From assembly GCA_043818095.1 (NCBI GenBank), contig JBDRGD010000091.1:1-11451 (forward strand): DNA of 11,451 nt. Reading direction: 5' to 3'. Each line of letters opens with the position of its first letter. Position 1 is the first letter of the stretch. The DNA is from JBDRGD01 sp043818095. GTDB lineage: Bacteria; Chloroflexota; Dehalococcoidia; Dehalococcoidales; RBG-16-60-22. Shown one piece after another: positions 5,122-11,420 of the stretch. A program made the translations under genes and the position numbers. The notes under the pieces are model-generated. The model had not been told where the DNA came from, ran no database searches, and saw only the letters and a program-made list of their open reading frames with translations.

Positions 5122-6429
5122 CTAGGCGTGCCGGTAAAGGACCAGCCCGGAGGGCAGCTTGGGATAGAAATAGGTGGACTTCCGCGGCATGCGGTCACCG
5201 GCATCCGCAATCTTCTGGATGCTGCGCGGCGTGACCGGATTAAGCAGAAAGGCCAGCTGGTACTCCCTTTCCATCACCATCTGGATAGCCTCCACGGGGT
5301 CGCTGCGATAATCGACGACCGCCCGCTCTTCATCGTTACCCACCCCCAGCAGCTTCTCCAGGATGACGTGGTCCAGGACGCTCACGGGCAACTCCTTGTA
5401 GTGCTCGGAGTGGAAGTAGGGCATCATCCCGGCGGCGGCGGCGCCGTCCTTCAGGCGGAGCGCCAGCAGGGACCCGCGGTTCATGCCGAAGAGAAGGAGC
5501 CTTATCCCCTCCCCCGCCAGCAGCCCGGCAACCTGCCCCTGGATATCCTGCGGGTGCAGGGGCGCCTCCTCGATGGCAAAGAAGGTCTCCAGCCTGCCGG
5601 CCAGCCCTTCCAGCGATGACGGAGTCATACCCCCCACCAGGCGGTGGGCGGGCAGAATCAGCAGCCCGTGGTCGTCGAAGTCCACCAGGGTCATCAGGAC
5701 GAAGTTGTAAGCCTCCTCGCCGCTGGTCCCGGGGGTGCAGGCGATTCTTCCCTGGCGGTAGGTCAGGGCGCTCTCGTAACGATGGTGCCCGTCGGCGATG
5801 TAGAGCGGCTGGTCCGCCAGCATCCGGGTTATCGCCCGGAGGGCGGACATGTCGGTGATTGCCTGGAGATGGTGCTCTTCCCCGTCGAACCCGGCTATTT
5901 CGCGGCGCGGCGCGGCTTCGCTCTGCTCCGCCAGCAGGCGGGCCATCTGTTGCCGGGGGTCATGGTACAGCGTCAGCACGGGGCTGGTATTCGCCTGGAG
6001 CGCCCACAGCAGGTTCAGCCGGTCGCCCCGGGGGCGGGACAGCGTCCCCTCGTGGGGACGGACGACCATCCGGCTCCATTCCTCCAGCCGGACGATGACG
6101 GTAAGACCCCGCCGCCGCCTGCGCTCCCCGGAATGGGAGAAATAGTGGTCATGCAGGTAAACGGCGGGGGCATCATCCGCCTTGAGAATACCCTCCCGGA
6201 GCCACTGCTCCAGGGTAGCCGCCGCCCGGGAATAGCGGTTGTCCGCCGCCGTGTCCCGGGCCAGCTCATGGTTATACTCGATGCGGATGAAGTTGTACTC
6301 GCTGCGCTGGTAAAGCTCCTGCTGCCGCGCCGGCGAGATGATATCGTATGGGGGGCAGAGCACCCGGGAGATATCCGGGATATATTCCGGGTTGTAGCGG
6401 ACCCCGCGGAAAGGGCGAATCTCAGCCAA
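5122..6429 (-). CDS. DUF1015 family protein
   Basis: 435 residues, full length for DUF1015 (PF06245), a bacterial family without a firmly assigned reaction. Conserved blocks are IRPFRG at 4-9, CPPYDII at 25-31, RPHEGT at 124-129, YIADGHHRYE at 210-219 and MPRKSTYFYPKLPSGL at 414-429. The His-rich DGHHRYE and the invariant MPRKSTYF tail suggest an enzyme with a phosphate- or nucleotide-binding site, which is conjecture. The start must be close to 6429 because the IRPFRG block begins at codon 4; the codon there is TTG, with no clear ribosome site before it. An RRRRR run at 103-107 is a local oddity. It is divergent from the HTH gene at 6613. Confidence 0.93.
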   Translation of the reverse strand: MAEIRPFRGVRYNPEYIPDISRVLCPPYDIISPARQQELYQRSEYNFIRIEYNHELARDTAADNRYSRAAATLEQWLREGILKADDAPAVYLHDHYFSHSGERRRRRGLTVIVRLEEWSRMVVRPHEGTLSRPRGDRLNLLWALQANTSPVLTLYHDPRQQMARLLAEQSEAAPRREIAGFDGEEHHLQAITDMSALRAITRMLADQPLYIADGHHRYESALTYRQGRIACTPGTSGEEAYNFVLMTLVDFDDHGLLILPAHRLVGGMTPSSLEGLAGRLETFFAIEEAPLHPQDIQGQVAGLLAGEGIRLLLFGMNRGSLLALRLKDGAAAAGMMPYFHSEHYKELPVSVLDHVILEKLLGVGNDEERAVVDYRSDPVEAIQMVMEREYQLAFLLNPVTPRSIQKIADAGDRMPRKSTYFYPKLPSGLVLYRHA

Positions 6430-6511
6430 AATCGTTATCCCGCCCGGTAAGATTTCTTCCTGAAGACTGCTCCCAGTTTACCCTATCGTTTCACCCCGGC
6501 GCAAACGCGGT

Positions 6512-6540
6512 GTAACAAATCGCCGGTTTATTTGTCTAAT
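6512..6540 (+). promoter_or_regulatory. Promoter candidate with overlapping inverted repeat, HTH-archaellin unit
   Basis: GTAACA (6512-6517, 4 of 6) and TCTAAT (6535-6540, 5 of 6) are 17 bases apart, with the expected start near 6547. An inverted repeat ACAAAT (6515-6520) / ATTTGT (6530-6535) lies within the promoter and could be an operator, possibly for the HTH protein encoded downstream. The rest of the 183-base divergent gap (6430-6612) shows no gene. Confidence 0.4.
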
Positions 6541-6612
6541 AGATGTAGGGAATGTGATGTTACCGTAAAAGGCGTGAATTAACGGGACGTATTTGGAACT
6601 GGAGAAAAAGCT

Positions 6613-6816
6613 ATGACAATCAGTATTACGGGAACGGAAGTGCCGCAGAGGATGCTTACCGTATCGGAGGTCGCCTATCTCCTCCACGTGCACCCCAACA
6701 CGGTCAGATTGTGGAGCGACCGCGGCCTGCTCAAGACTTACCGACTGGGCGGCCGGCAGGACCGCCGTTTCGCCCGGGAAGATATTAACCGTTTCCTCAG
6801 CGAAAGCGGGAGCTGA
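6613..6816 (+). CDS. Excisionase/BldC-like MerR-type helix-turn-helix DNA-binding protein
   Basis: 67 residues, ribosome site GGAG at 6601-6604 with eight bases to the ATG. The protein is a single winged-helix unit: the helix-turn-helix is LTVSEVAYLLHVHPNTVRLW at 15-34, and the wing region GLLKTYRLGGRQDRRFARED follows at 38-57. This is the HTH_17/excisionase and BldC-type domain. Such stand-alone domains act as phage or element excisionases or as small transcription factors. No integrase or attachment site is visible, and only 37 bases separate its stop from the archaellin-like gene, so a regulator of that gene is the better reading. It has no ligand-binding domain. Confidence 0.88.
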   Translation: MTISITGTEVPQRMLTVSEVAYLLHVHPNTVRLWSDRGLLKTYRLGGRQDRRFAREDINRFLSESGS

Positions 6817-6853
6817 GGGTGAGCGTTTCAGGGAATACCGCGGGAGGTTATTC

Positions 6854-7444
6854 ATGGGCAGAATATTGCAGTGGCTGAAGAAAACGGTGCATGCCCGGGA
6901 AGAAGGTATCACCGGTCTGGAGACCGCTATCATCCTGATTGCCTTCGTCATGGTGGCATCGGTATTTGCTTACGTGGTTGTCTCCGCGGGGCTGTACTCT
7001 TCGCAGAAAGCCAAGCAGGCGGTCACCGCCTCACTGGAAGCCATCATGTCCGTCGTGGAGCTCAAGGGCGACGTTATCGCCAAGGTGGAGAACGGCGAAA
7101 TCAAGCAGATTTACCTTTTTGTCGGCACCCCGGCAGCCGGGGGCTCCGTGGACTTCACGGACAGCTCCAACAGCACCAATACCGTGGTCATCTCCTACAT
7201 GGACAGCGACATGCTGATTCCCACGGTCAACTGGTCGATGCAGCGGCTGAGCGACGTTAACGCGGACAACCTTCTGGACCCGGCGGAGCTGTTCCTGATT
7301 ACCGTGGACCTCTCCACCACGGCAAACCTCAGCATCGGGGCTTACGAAGAGTTCACCCTGGAGGTCAAGCCGCCGGGCGGACCGGTGCTCAGCATCGAGC
7401 GCACCATGCCGCGCCGGGTAACGCAGTACGTTAACCTGCACTGA
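6854..7444 (+). CDS. Archaellin-like (archaeal flagellin-type) filament protein
   Basis: 196 residues, ribosome site GGGAGG at 6842-6847 with six bases to the ATG. The N terminus is a class III (prepilin-like) signal peptide: an 18-residue basic leader ends in REEG, and cleavage after G18 would leave ITGLETAIILIAFVMVASVF, giving Glu at mature position 5 and a long hydrophobic helix (about 24-47) that forms the filament core. Residues 48-80 (SSQKAKQAVTASLEAIMSVV, then ELKGDVIAKV) and the C-terminal FTLEVKPPGGPVLSIERTMP pattern match archaeal flagellin (PF01917), not bacterial flagellin or ordinary type IV pilin. D134-E145 forms an EF-hand-like loop. No motor ATPase, membrane platform or prepilin peptidase gene is in the window. 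The HTH gene upstream probably shares its transcript. A pilin-like role is the main alternative. Confidence 0.82.
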   Translation: MGRILQWLKKTVHAREEGITGLETAIILIAFVMVASVFAYVVVSAGLYSSQKAKQAVTASLEAIMSVVELKGDVIAKVENGEIKQIYLFVGTPAAGGSVDFTDSSNSTNTVVISYMDSDMLIPTVNWSMQRLSDVNADNLLDPAELFLITVDLSTTANLSIGAYEEFTLEVKPPGGPVLSIERTMPRRVTQYVNLH

Positions 7445-7459
7445 GGTGTGTGTTCCCCG

Positions 7460-7503
7460 GATGGCTACCGGCACGGTTCACCCCCCGGCTGCCGGTAGCC
7501 ATC
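7460..7503 (+). terminator. Strong hairpin terminator after the archaellin-like gene
   Basis: A perfect 14-bp stem, GATGGCTACCGGCA (7460-7473) with TGCCGGTAGCCATC (7490-7503), encloses a 16-base loop and is followed by a T-rich ATTTCTCTTTC. It begins 15 bases after the stop at 7444 and lies between two convergent genes, so it may work in both directions. Confidence 0.75.
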
Positions 7504-7525
7504 ATTTCTCTTTCGGGACGCTCCG

Positions 7526-7723
7526 CTATTCCATCATGTGCCGGAGCTTCATGACGACTACCGAGAGGAAGAGACCGCCCACGCCGAAACTGAAGTAGGC
7601 GGTTATCAGGTCGAGTGGGGCACTCATGAAAATACGGCCGAACCCTCCCAGGAGAGACACGGCGCCGAAGATGAAGAGCACCCAGGCGGTGATGGAAGCC
7701 AGACCTTTGAAAACACTTGGCAT
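7526..7723 (-). CDS. Small two-helix membrane protein, unknown function
   Basis: 65 residues from the ATG at 7723, which has AAGGAGAAGGA directly upstream. The frame is open up to 7852, but the added residues have no membrane character and the ribosome site fixes the shorter start. Two hydrophobic segments, about 8-30 (LASITAWVLFIFGAVSLLGG) and 38-60 (DLITAYFSFGVGGLFLSVVV), are joined by a short loop; the ends MPSVFKG and KLRHMME are charged. I do not recognise a family. A perfect TTGACA -35 lies at 7783-7778 on this strand, but only a poor -10 (AAAACT) follows at 17 bases. The gene is convergent with the archaellin-like gene and divergent from the FmdB-like gene. Confidence 0.65.
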   Translation of the reverse strand: MPSVFKGLASITAWVLFIFGAVSLLGGFGRIFMSAPLDLITAYFSFGVGGLFLSVVVMKLRHMME

Positions 7724-7827
7724 TTCCTTCTCCTTTCCCCAGAATGTGATATTTAGTTTTTCACAAGTAGCCGCCACTGTCAAGACCGGAAGCGCGCGGT
7801 TATCTCCCCGGCCCGGCCTGCGCTCAC

Positions 7828-7857
7828 TTGACCGCGCGCTGCGGGAAGGCATAGAAT
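7828..7857 (+). promoter_or_regulatory. Sigma-70-type promoter of the FmdB-like gene
   Basis: TTGACC (7828-7833) and TAGAAT (7852-7857), each 5 of 6 to consensus, are 18 bases apart. The start would be near 7864, leaving a leader of about 12 bases that holds the GGGAG ribosome site (7864-7868). It may drive the whole run up to the molybdopterin oxidoreductase. Confidence 0.65.
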
Positions 7858-7875
7858 ATTAACGGGAGTAAAGAA

Positions 7876-8112
7876 ATGCCGATTTACGAATACACCTGCC
7901 CGGATTGCGGACTGGAATTTGAGAAATTACGCCCTTTCCGTCAGGCGGACGAGAAAACCCCCTGCCCCCACTGCCAGAAACCGGCGGCCAAACGGCTTTC
8001 CACCTTCGCCTGCTTCTCCAGGGGAGAAGGCGGAGCAACGAGCCCCATCGCCGGTAGCGGCGGCTCCTGCGGCAGCTGCGGTTCTTCCAGCTGCGGCACC
8101 TGCGGCCACTAG
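7876..8112 (+). CDS. FmdB family zinc ribbon protein
   Basis: 78 residues, GGGAG ribosome site seven bases upstream. The start MPIYEYTCPDCGLEFEKLRP and the two CxxC pairs C8/C11 and C30/C33 are diagnostic of the FmdB (CxxC_CXXC_SSSS) zinc ribbon family; a single Zn ion should be held by these four cysteines. The Gly/Ser-rich tail carries four more cysteines (C65, C68, C73, C76), as in many family members, which could bind a second metal. The name comes from a putative regulator next to formamidase in Methylophilus; the role here is unknown. The DUF763 remnant follows after 12 bases and then the molybdopterin oxidoreductase, suggesting one transcript. Confidence 0.93.
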   Translation: MPIYEYTCPDCGLEFEKLRPFRQADEKTPCPHCQKPAAKRLSTFACFSRGEGGATSPIAGSGGSCGSCGSSSCGTCGH

Positions 8113-8124
8113 CCAGGAGGAGCC

Positions 8125-8253
8125 ATGACCCTCCCCGTCAGGACCGGCATTGCCAATCTGCCCCTGCACCACGGTAAGGCGCCGCGCTGGCTCTTCGAGC
8201 GCATGGTCCGCCTCTCCCGCCTGCGGCAGGAATCCGGCAGGGAGGTGGCATGA
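8125..8253 (+). pseudogene. N-terminal remnant of a DUF763 gene (42 codons), possibly still translated
   Basis: An ATG with AGGAGGA just upstream opens a 42-codon frame reading MTLPVRTGIANLPLHHGKAP, then RWLFERMVRLSRL. From memory this is the conserved start of DUF763 proteins (RTG.A.LPLH.GKAPRWLFERM), which normally run to roughly 350-400 residues. Similarity stops after about residue 32 (LRQESGREVA) and the frame closes with a TGA. The rest of the gene is absent: the next base run is the start of the oxidoreductase. The TGA overlaps that gene's ATG (ATGATG), so the remnant may persist as a coupled leader peptide. An alternative is a real small gene; the strong ribosome site keeps that open. 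Confidence 0.65.
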
Positions 8254-8936
8254 TGCAACGGAAAATCCTCTTTGGCTTCAGCGTTACCTTCATCGTCATC
8301 GCCGTCTTCATCGGCGCCGTCATCTACTACGGGGCGCAGCGGCAACAACCCGTCACGGAACTGCCCACGGTGGAGGTGCGGGAGTACCAGGGGGAAGACC
8401 TTTCTTCCATCAACCATTTCCGGGAAAACTCCATCAAGGGGCCGCAGAACGTCCCCATCGATACCTACCGGCTGGAAATAACCGGGCTGGTAAAGACCCC
8501 GCAGACGCGGACCTACGAGGCCGTCACCGGGGACTATGATTCCTATCAGAAGGTCGTCCGACTGAACTGCGTGGAAGGCTGGAGCGTCAATATCCTCTGG
8601 GAAGGCGTCCTGGTGCGGGACCTGCTGGCGGACGCCGGAATCCTCCCCGAAGCTAATACCATCATCTTTCACGCCTATGACGGCTACACGACGTCTTTCC
8701 CGCTAAGCTACGTCATCGACAACGCTATCCTCATGGCTTACAAGATGAATGAGGTCACCGTTCCCCCGGAGCGCGGGTTCCCCTTCGTCCTGGTGGCGGA
8801 GAGCAAGTGGGGCTACAAATGGATAAAATGGATTACGCAGATAGAGCTTTCGGACGATGTGAACTACCATGGTTACTGGGAGAGCCGGGGCTATTCCAAC
8901 GAAGGCGACCTGGACAAGAGCTATTTCGGATTTTAA
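8250..8936 (+). CDS. Membrane-anchored molybdopterin-dependent oxidoreductase
   Basis: 228 residues, with tandem ATGs at 8250 and 8253; GGAGG at 8241-8245 is four and seven bases away respectively. One hydrophobic helix (about 8-27) at the N terminus acts as signal anchor with no twin-arginine motif; the remainder faces outside. Residues 65-200 match the sulfite-oxidase/YedY-type molybdopterin-binding fold (PF00174): VRLNCVEGWS at 103-112 carries C107, the expected Mo ligand, followed by WEGVLVRDLL, FHAYDGYTTSFPL and the GFPFVLVAESKWGYKWIKWI block. The length suits the short YedY-like proteins that lack the dimerisation domain. Substrate and electron partner are unknown; no haem protein gene lies beside it. 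The start overlaps the DUF763 remnant. Confidence 0.9.
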   Translation: MMQRKILFGFSVTFIVIAVFIGAVIYYGAQRQQPVTELPTVEVREYQGEDLSSINHFRENSIKGPQNVPIDTYRLEITGLVKTPQTRTYEAVTGDYDSYQKVVRLNCVEGWSVNILWEGVLVRDLLADAGILPEANTIIFHAYDGYTTSFPLSYVIDNAILMAYKMNEVTVPPERGFPFVLVAESKWGYKWIKWITQIELSDDVNYHGYWESRGYSNEGDLDKSYFGF

Positions 8937-8943
8937 TCCGGCT

Positions 8944-8972
8944 TTGACATCCGCGCCCAAAGCTGCTAACTT
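8944..8972 (+). promoter_or_regulatory. Promoter of the DUF1648-like gene and perhaps glyQS
   Basis: A perfect TTGACA (8944-8949) is 17 bases from TAACTT (8967-8972), which matches poorly but has the TGn extension (8964-8966). The start would be near 8979. The AAGGAG at 8993-8998 follows. As glyQS begins 15 bases after the next gene, this may be its main promoter. Confidence 0.5.
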
Positions 8973-9013
8973 TTAGCCAAGTAAAAGCCCGCAAGGAGAA
9001 GACAATTTCTCAG

Positions 9014-9493
9014 GTGAAACTGGCCTTTCGCATCCGGTACATTATCTTGCCGCTGGCGGTCTTTATCCTTGCGCTGGTGCTGGCGGCGGCTTTCGCCACT
9101 CTCCCCGCGGAAATCGCCTATAATTTCCGGGGCGGCGCCACGCCGGACAAGTTCATCGGCCGCAATGCCTTCCTCGCCTGGACGCTGCTGCCCCAGCTGG
9201 TCTTCGCCCTGGTCGCCCTGGGCATCATCTGGGGGACGGTCAAAATGAGCCACCGCGCTCAGCAGGGGGAAAGCGGCATGGTGCGCCGGCTGCTGATCAT
9301 CATGGGGAACATGGTCGCCCTGCCGCAGGTCATGATTCTCTTTGCAATGCTGGATGTTTTCCTTTACAATGCCTACCGGATACATCTTTTTCCCCTTTGG
9401 CTCTTCGCGGTCATCGTCATGATTGCGGGCGTGGCCATTCTGGGCAACATTTTCTACCAGGCACTGGCTGCCCGGCAGCAACCCGAGGGTTAA
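9014..9493 (+). CDS. Four-helix membrane protein with a DUF1648-like motif
   Basis: 159 residues. Hydrophobic segments at about 8-30, 54-74, 93-115 and 128-148 suggest four membrane helices. The first loop, LPAEIAYNFRGGATPDKFIG (30-49), resembles the LP..I..HFN..G..D.F pattern of DUF1648 proteins of the SdpI immunity type, but the resemblance is partial. The start is uncertain: the GTG at 9014 lies 15 bases from the only good ribosome site (AAGGAG, 8993-8998), whereas an in-frame ATT at 9005 is six bases from it. The gene has its own promoter and ends 15 bases before glyQS, so the two are probably cotranscribed; no functional tie is obvious. Confidence 0.75.
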   Translation: MKLAFRIRYIILPLAVFILALVLAAAFATLPAEIAYNFRGGATPDKFIGRNAFLAWTLLPQLVFALVALGIIWGTVKMSHRAQQGESGMVRRLLIIMGNMVALPQVMILFAMLDVFLYNAYRIHLFPLWLFAVIVMIAGVAILGNIFYQALAARQQPEG

Positions 9494-9508
9494 CAAGGAG
9501 CACGAAAC

Positions 9509-10873
9509 ATGGCGGAACAGACATCCGGCAAACTCACCATGGAAAAGCTGGTCTCGCTTTCCCAGCGCCGGGGCTTTATCTTCCCCAGCAGCGAGATTTA
9601 CGGGGGGCTTTCCAGCACCTGGGACTACGGCCCGCTGGGCGTGGAACTGAAACGCAACGTGAAGGAAGCCTGGTGGCGCACCAACGTCCAGGAGCGGGAG
9701 GACGTGGTGGGGATGGACACCAGCATCCTGATGCACCCGCGGGTCTGGGAAGCCAGCGGCCATCTCCAGGAGTTCTCCGACCCCCTGGTGGAGTGCAAGC
9801 AGTGCCACCTCCGCTGGCGCGCCGACGAACTGAAAGAGACGATCTGCCCCAGCTGCGGGGGAGAGCTCACCGAGCCCCGCCGGTTCAACCTGATGTTCAA
9901 GACCTTCATGGGGCCGGTGGAGGACGATAACGCCGTGGTCTATCTCCGCCCGGAGACGGCGCAGGGCATGTTCGTCAACTTCGAGAACGTGCTCAACACC
10001 ACGCGGAAGAAGCTGCCTTTCGGCATGGCGCAAATCGGCAAGTCCTTCCGCAACGAGATTACCACCGGGAACTTCATCTTCCGCAGCCGCGAGTTCGAGC
10101 AGATGGAAATCGAGTTCTTCGTCCGCCCCGGCACGGACCGGGAGTGGTTCGACTACTGGCTGGATAGGCGTTTCCAGTGGTATTTGGGCCTGGGCATCAA
10201 AAAGGAAAACCTGCGCCTCCGCGAGCACGGCGGGGAAGAGCTGGCGCACTACGCGAGCTGCTGCTACGACGTGGAATATAACTTCCCCATCGGCTGGTCG
10301 GAGCTTGAGGGCATCGCCAACCGGGGCTGCTTCGACCTGGCGCAGCACAGCAAGTTCAGCGGCAAGAACCTGAGCTATTTCGACGAGGAAACAAAGGAGG
10401 CCATCGTCCCTTACATCATCGAGCCTTCCGCCGGGGTAGACCGCTCCGTGCTGGCGTTCCTGTGCGACGCCTACGACGAGGAGCCGGACAAGGACGAGAC
10501 ACGGGTGCTCTTCCGCTTCCACCCGGACATCGCCCCCATCAAGGTGGCGATACTTCCCCTCAGCCGCAAGGAGCCGCTGGTCAACCTCTCCAAAGACATC
10601 TTTAAAAATATCAGCCCCTGCTTCATGACGCAGTACGACGAGACCCAGAGCATCGGGCGGCGCTACCGCCGCCAGGACGAAATCGGCACGCCCCTCTGCG
10701 TCACCGTCGATTTCCAGTCGCTGGAGGACAGCCGCGTCACGGTAAGGGAGCGCGACCGCATGCGGCAGATACGCGTGCCCGTCGGGGCGCTGCGGGAGAC
10801 CATTACCGCCAAGCTCGCCGGGGAAGACCTCTTCGCAGACCTCCCTGAAGGCGGGCAGGTCTGGAAAGAGTAG
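9509..10873 (+). CDS. glyQS: Glycyl-tRNA synthetase, single-chain (alpha2) type
   Basis: 454 residues, the normal length of the homodimeric class II enzyme (EC 6.1.1.14) that charges tRNA-Gly with glycine in the cytoplasm. Class II motif 1 lies in SEIYGGLSSTWDYGPLGVEL (28-47); a zinc ribbon insertion carries C96, C99, C113 and C116; motif 2 is SFRNEITTGNFIFRSREFEQ (179-198); motif 3 is EPSAGVDRSVLAFL (305-318) with R312; the anticodon-binding domain spans about 345-440 and starts PIKVAILPLS. All expected residues are intact. The AAGGAG site (9495-9500) is eight bases from the ATG. No T-box leader fits in the 15 bases after the preceding gene, so control is probably by the upstream promoter. 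Confidence 0.98.
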   Translation: MAEQTSGKLTMEKLVSLSQRRGFIFPSSEIYGGLSSTWDYGPLGVELKRNVKEAWWRTNVQEREDVVGMDTSILMHPRVWEASGHLQEFSDPLVECKQCHLRWRADELKETICPSCGGELTEPRRFNLMFKTFMGPVEDDNAVVYLRPETAQGMFVNFENVLNTTRKKLPFGMAQIGKSFRNEITTGNFIFRSREFEQMEIEFFVRPGTDREWFDYWLDRRFQWYLGLGIKKENLRLREHGGEELAHYASCCYDVEYNFPIGWSELEGIANRGCFDLAQHSKFSGKNLSYFDEETKEAIVPYIIEPSAGVDRSVLAFLCDAYDEEPDKDETRVLFRFHPDIAPIKVAILPLSRKEPLVNLSKDIFKNISPCFMTQYDETQSIGRRYRRQDEIGTPLCVTVDFQSLEDSRVTVRERDRMRQIRVPVGALRETITAKLAGEDLFADLPEGGQVWKE

Positions 10874-10892
10874 GACTTAGAGGAGGTTAGAG

Positions 10893-11345
10893 ATGGAAGC
10901 CGAAATTATGGAACATAAACTTAGTCCCCACGAAAAGGCTGCCTGTACTGACAAGTGGGCAGAAACAATGACGAAATGGTTAATAACATTCACAAATAGA
11001 AAACTAAGTAAGCAACGTTGGCAGATAGTGTCTTTCAGAGGGCCCAACAAGGGTGAATCAAGAGGAATAGTTGATATAATCGCGATACGAAAAAATCATA
11101 AATACCACTCTAAGACATTGAAGATAGGTGACCTTTTTGAGATAGTTTTAATTCAGGTAAAGGGTGGGAGAGCACGAGACCCTTCAGAAGATGATAAAAA
11201 GAGAATGCTTGAGGTTGGCAAGTATTATCATGCGAAGTGCTGCATATTGTCTAGGTGGAAAAGACGTGAGCTGCAAAGTGTCTCCCTACTCGATGAGTCT
11301 TCCCTAAAATGGAATAAGATAGAGCCAGAGGAAATATTCAAATAG
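10893..11345 (+). CDS. Uncharacterised protein, possible PD-(D/E)xK-fold nuclease, AT-rich
   Basis: 150 residues, AGGAGGT ribosome site (10881-10887) five bases from the ATG. I do not recognise the family. The core ESRGIVDIIAIRK (55-67) followed by LFEIVLIQVKGGR (81-93) has the strand layout of a PD-(D/E)xK nuclease, with D61 as the first acid and Q88-x-K90 where ExK is usual; Gln variants occur in that superfamily. The flanking basic and helical regions (KKRMLEVGKYY, SRWKRRE) would suit DNA contact. Base use is unlike the neighbours: sampled 60-base lines are about 32-38% GC against 55% in glyQS. A repeat-rich stretch follows. This points to recent acquisition. No partner methylase or toxin gene is adjacent, and the nuclease reading is only a hypothesis. 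Confidence 0.7.
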   Translation: MEAEIMEHKLSPHEKAACTDKWAETMTKWLITFTNRKLSKQRWQIVSFRGPNKGESRGIVDIIAIRKNHKYHSKTLKIGDLFEIVLIQVKGGRARDPSEDDKKRMLEVGKYYHAKCCILSRWKRRELQSVSLLDESSLKWNKIEPEEIFK

Positions 11346-11364
11346 ATGAACTCCTTGGGCGTCT

Positions 11365-11387
11365 AAGAGGGGCGCAGCCCCTCTTTT
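11365..11387 (+). terminator. Hairpin terminator after the AT-rich gene
   Basis: AAGAGGGGC (11365-11373) pairs with GCCCCTCTT (11377-11385) around a GCA loop and is followed by TT then AAA, giving a four-T run from 11384. It lies 20 bases after the stop at 11345. The stem is closely related to the hairpin at 3764-3784. Confidence 0.65.
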
Positions 11388-11397
11388 AAATCATCTT

Positions 11398-11420
11398 CCC
11401 CCTTCCCCGCGGGAAGGGGG
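11398..11420. repeat. C-rich/G-rich inverted repeat at the right edge
   Basis: CCCCCTTCCC (11398-11407) and GGGAAGGGGG (11411-11420) pair perfectly around CGC. The sequence then continues G-rich to the edge of the window. It appears to be part of an intergenic repeat that starts with the hairpin at 11365; the far end lies outside the window. Confidence 0.6.

Noticed and set aside
6613..6816. Reading the small HTH protein as a prophage or integrative-element excisionase
   Set aside because: No integrase, direct-repeat attachment site or phage gene is visible; the tight link to the archaellin-like gene favours a regulator.
7745..7765. TGTGA-N11-TCACA, resembling a CRP/FNR site
   Set aside because: CRP-type sites need a six-base spacer; eleven bases does not fit. 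No matching regulator is in the window.
7724..7852. Longer N terminus for the small membrane protein at 7526-7723
   Set aside because: The extra 43 codons run through the AAGGAGAAGGA ribosome site and a -35-like box and lack membrane character; the shorter start is better supported.
9494..9508. T-box leader before glycyl-tRNA synthetase
   Set aside because: Only 15 bases separate the preceding gene from the ATG, far too short for a T-box, and no such structure is seen further upstream.
8966..10522. 518-codon open frame antisense to glyQS
   Set aside because: It lies opposite an intact, fully conserved synthetase. The long opening results from GC-biased third codon positions; its translation shows no recognisable domain.
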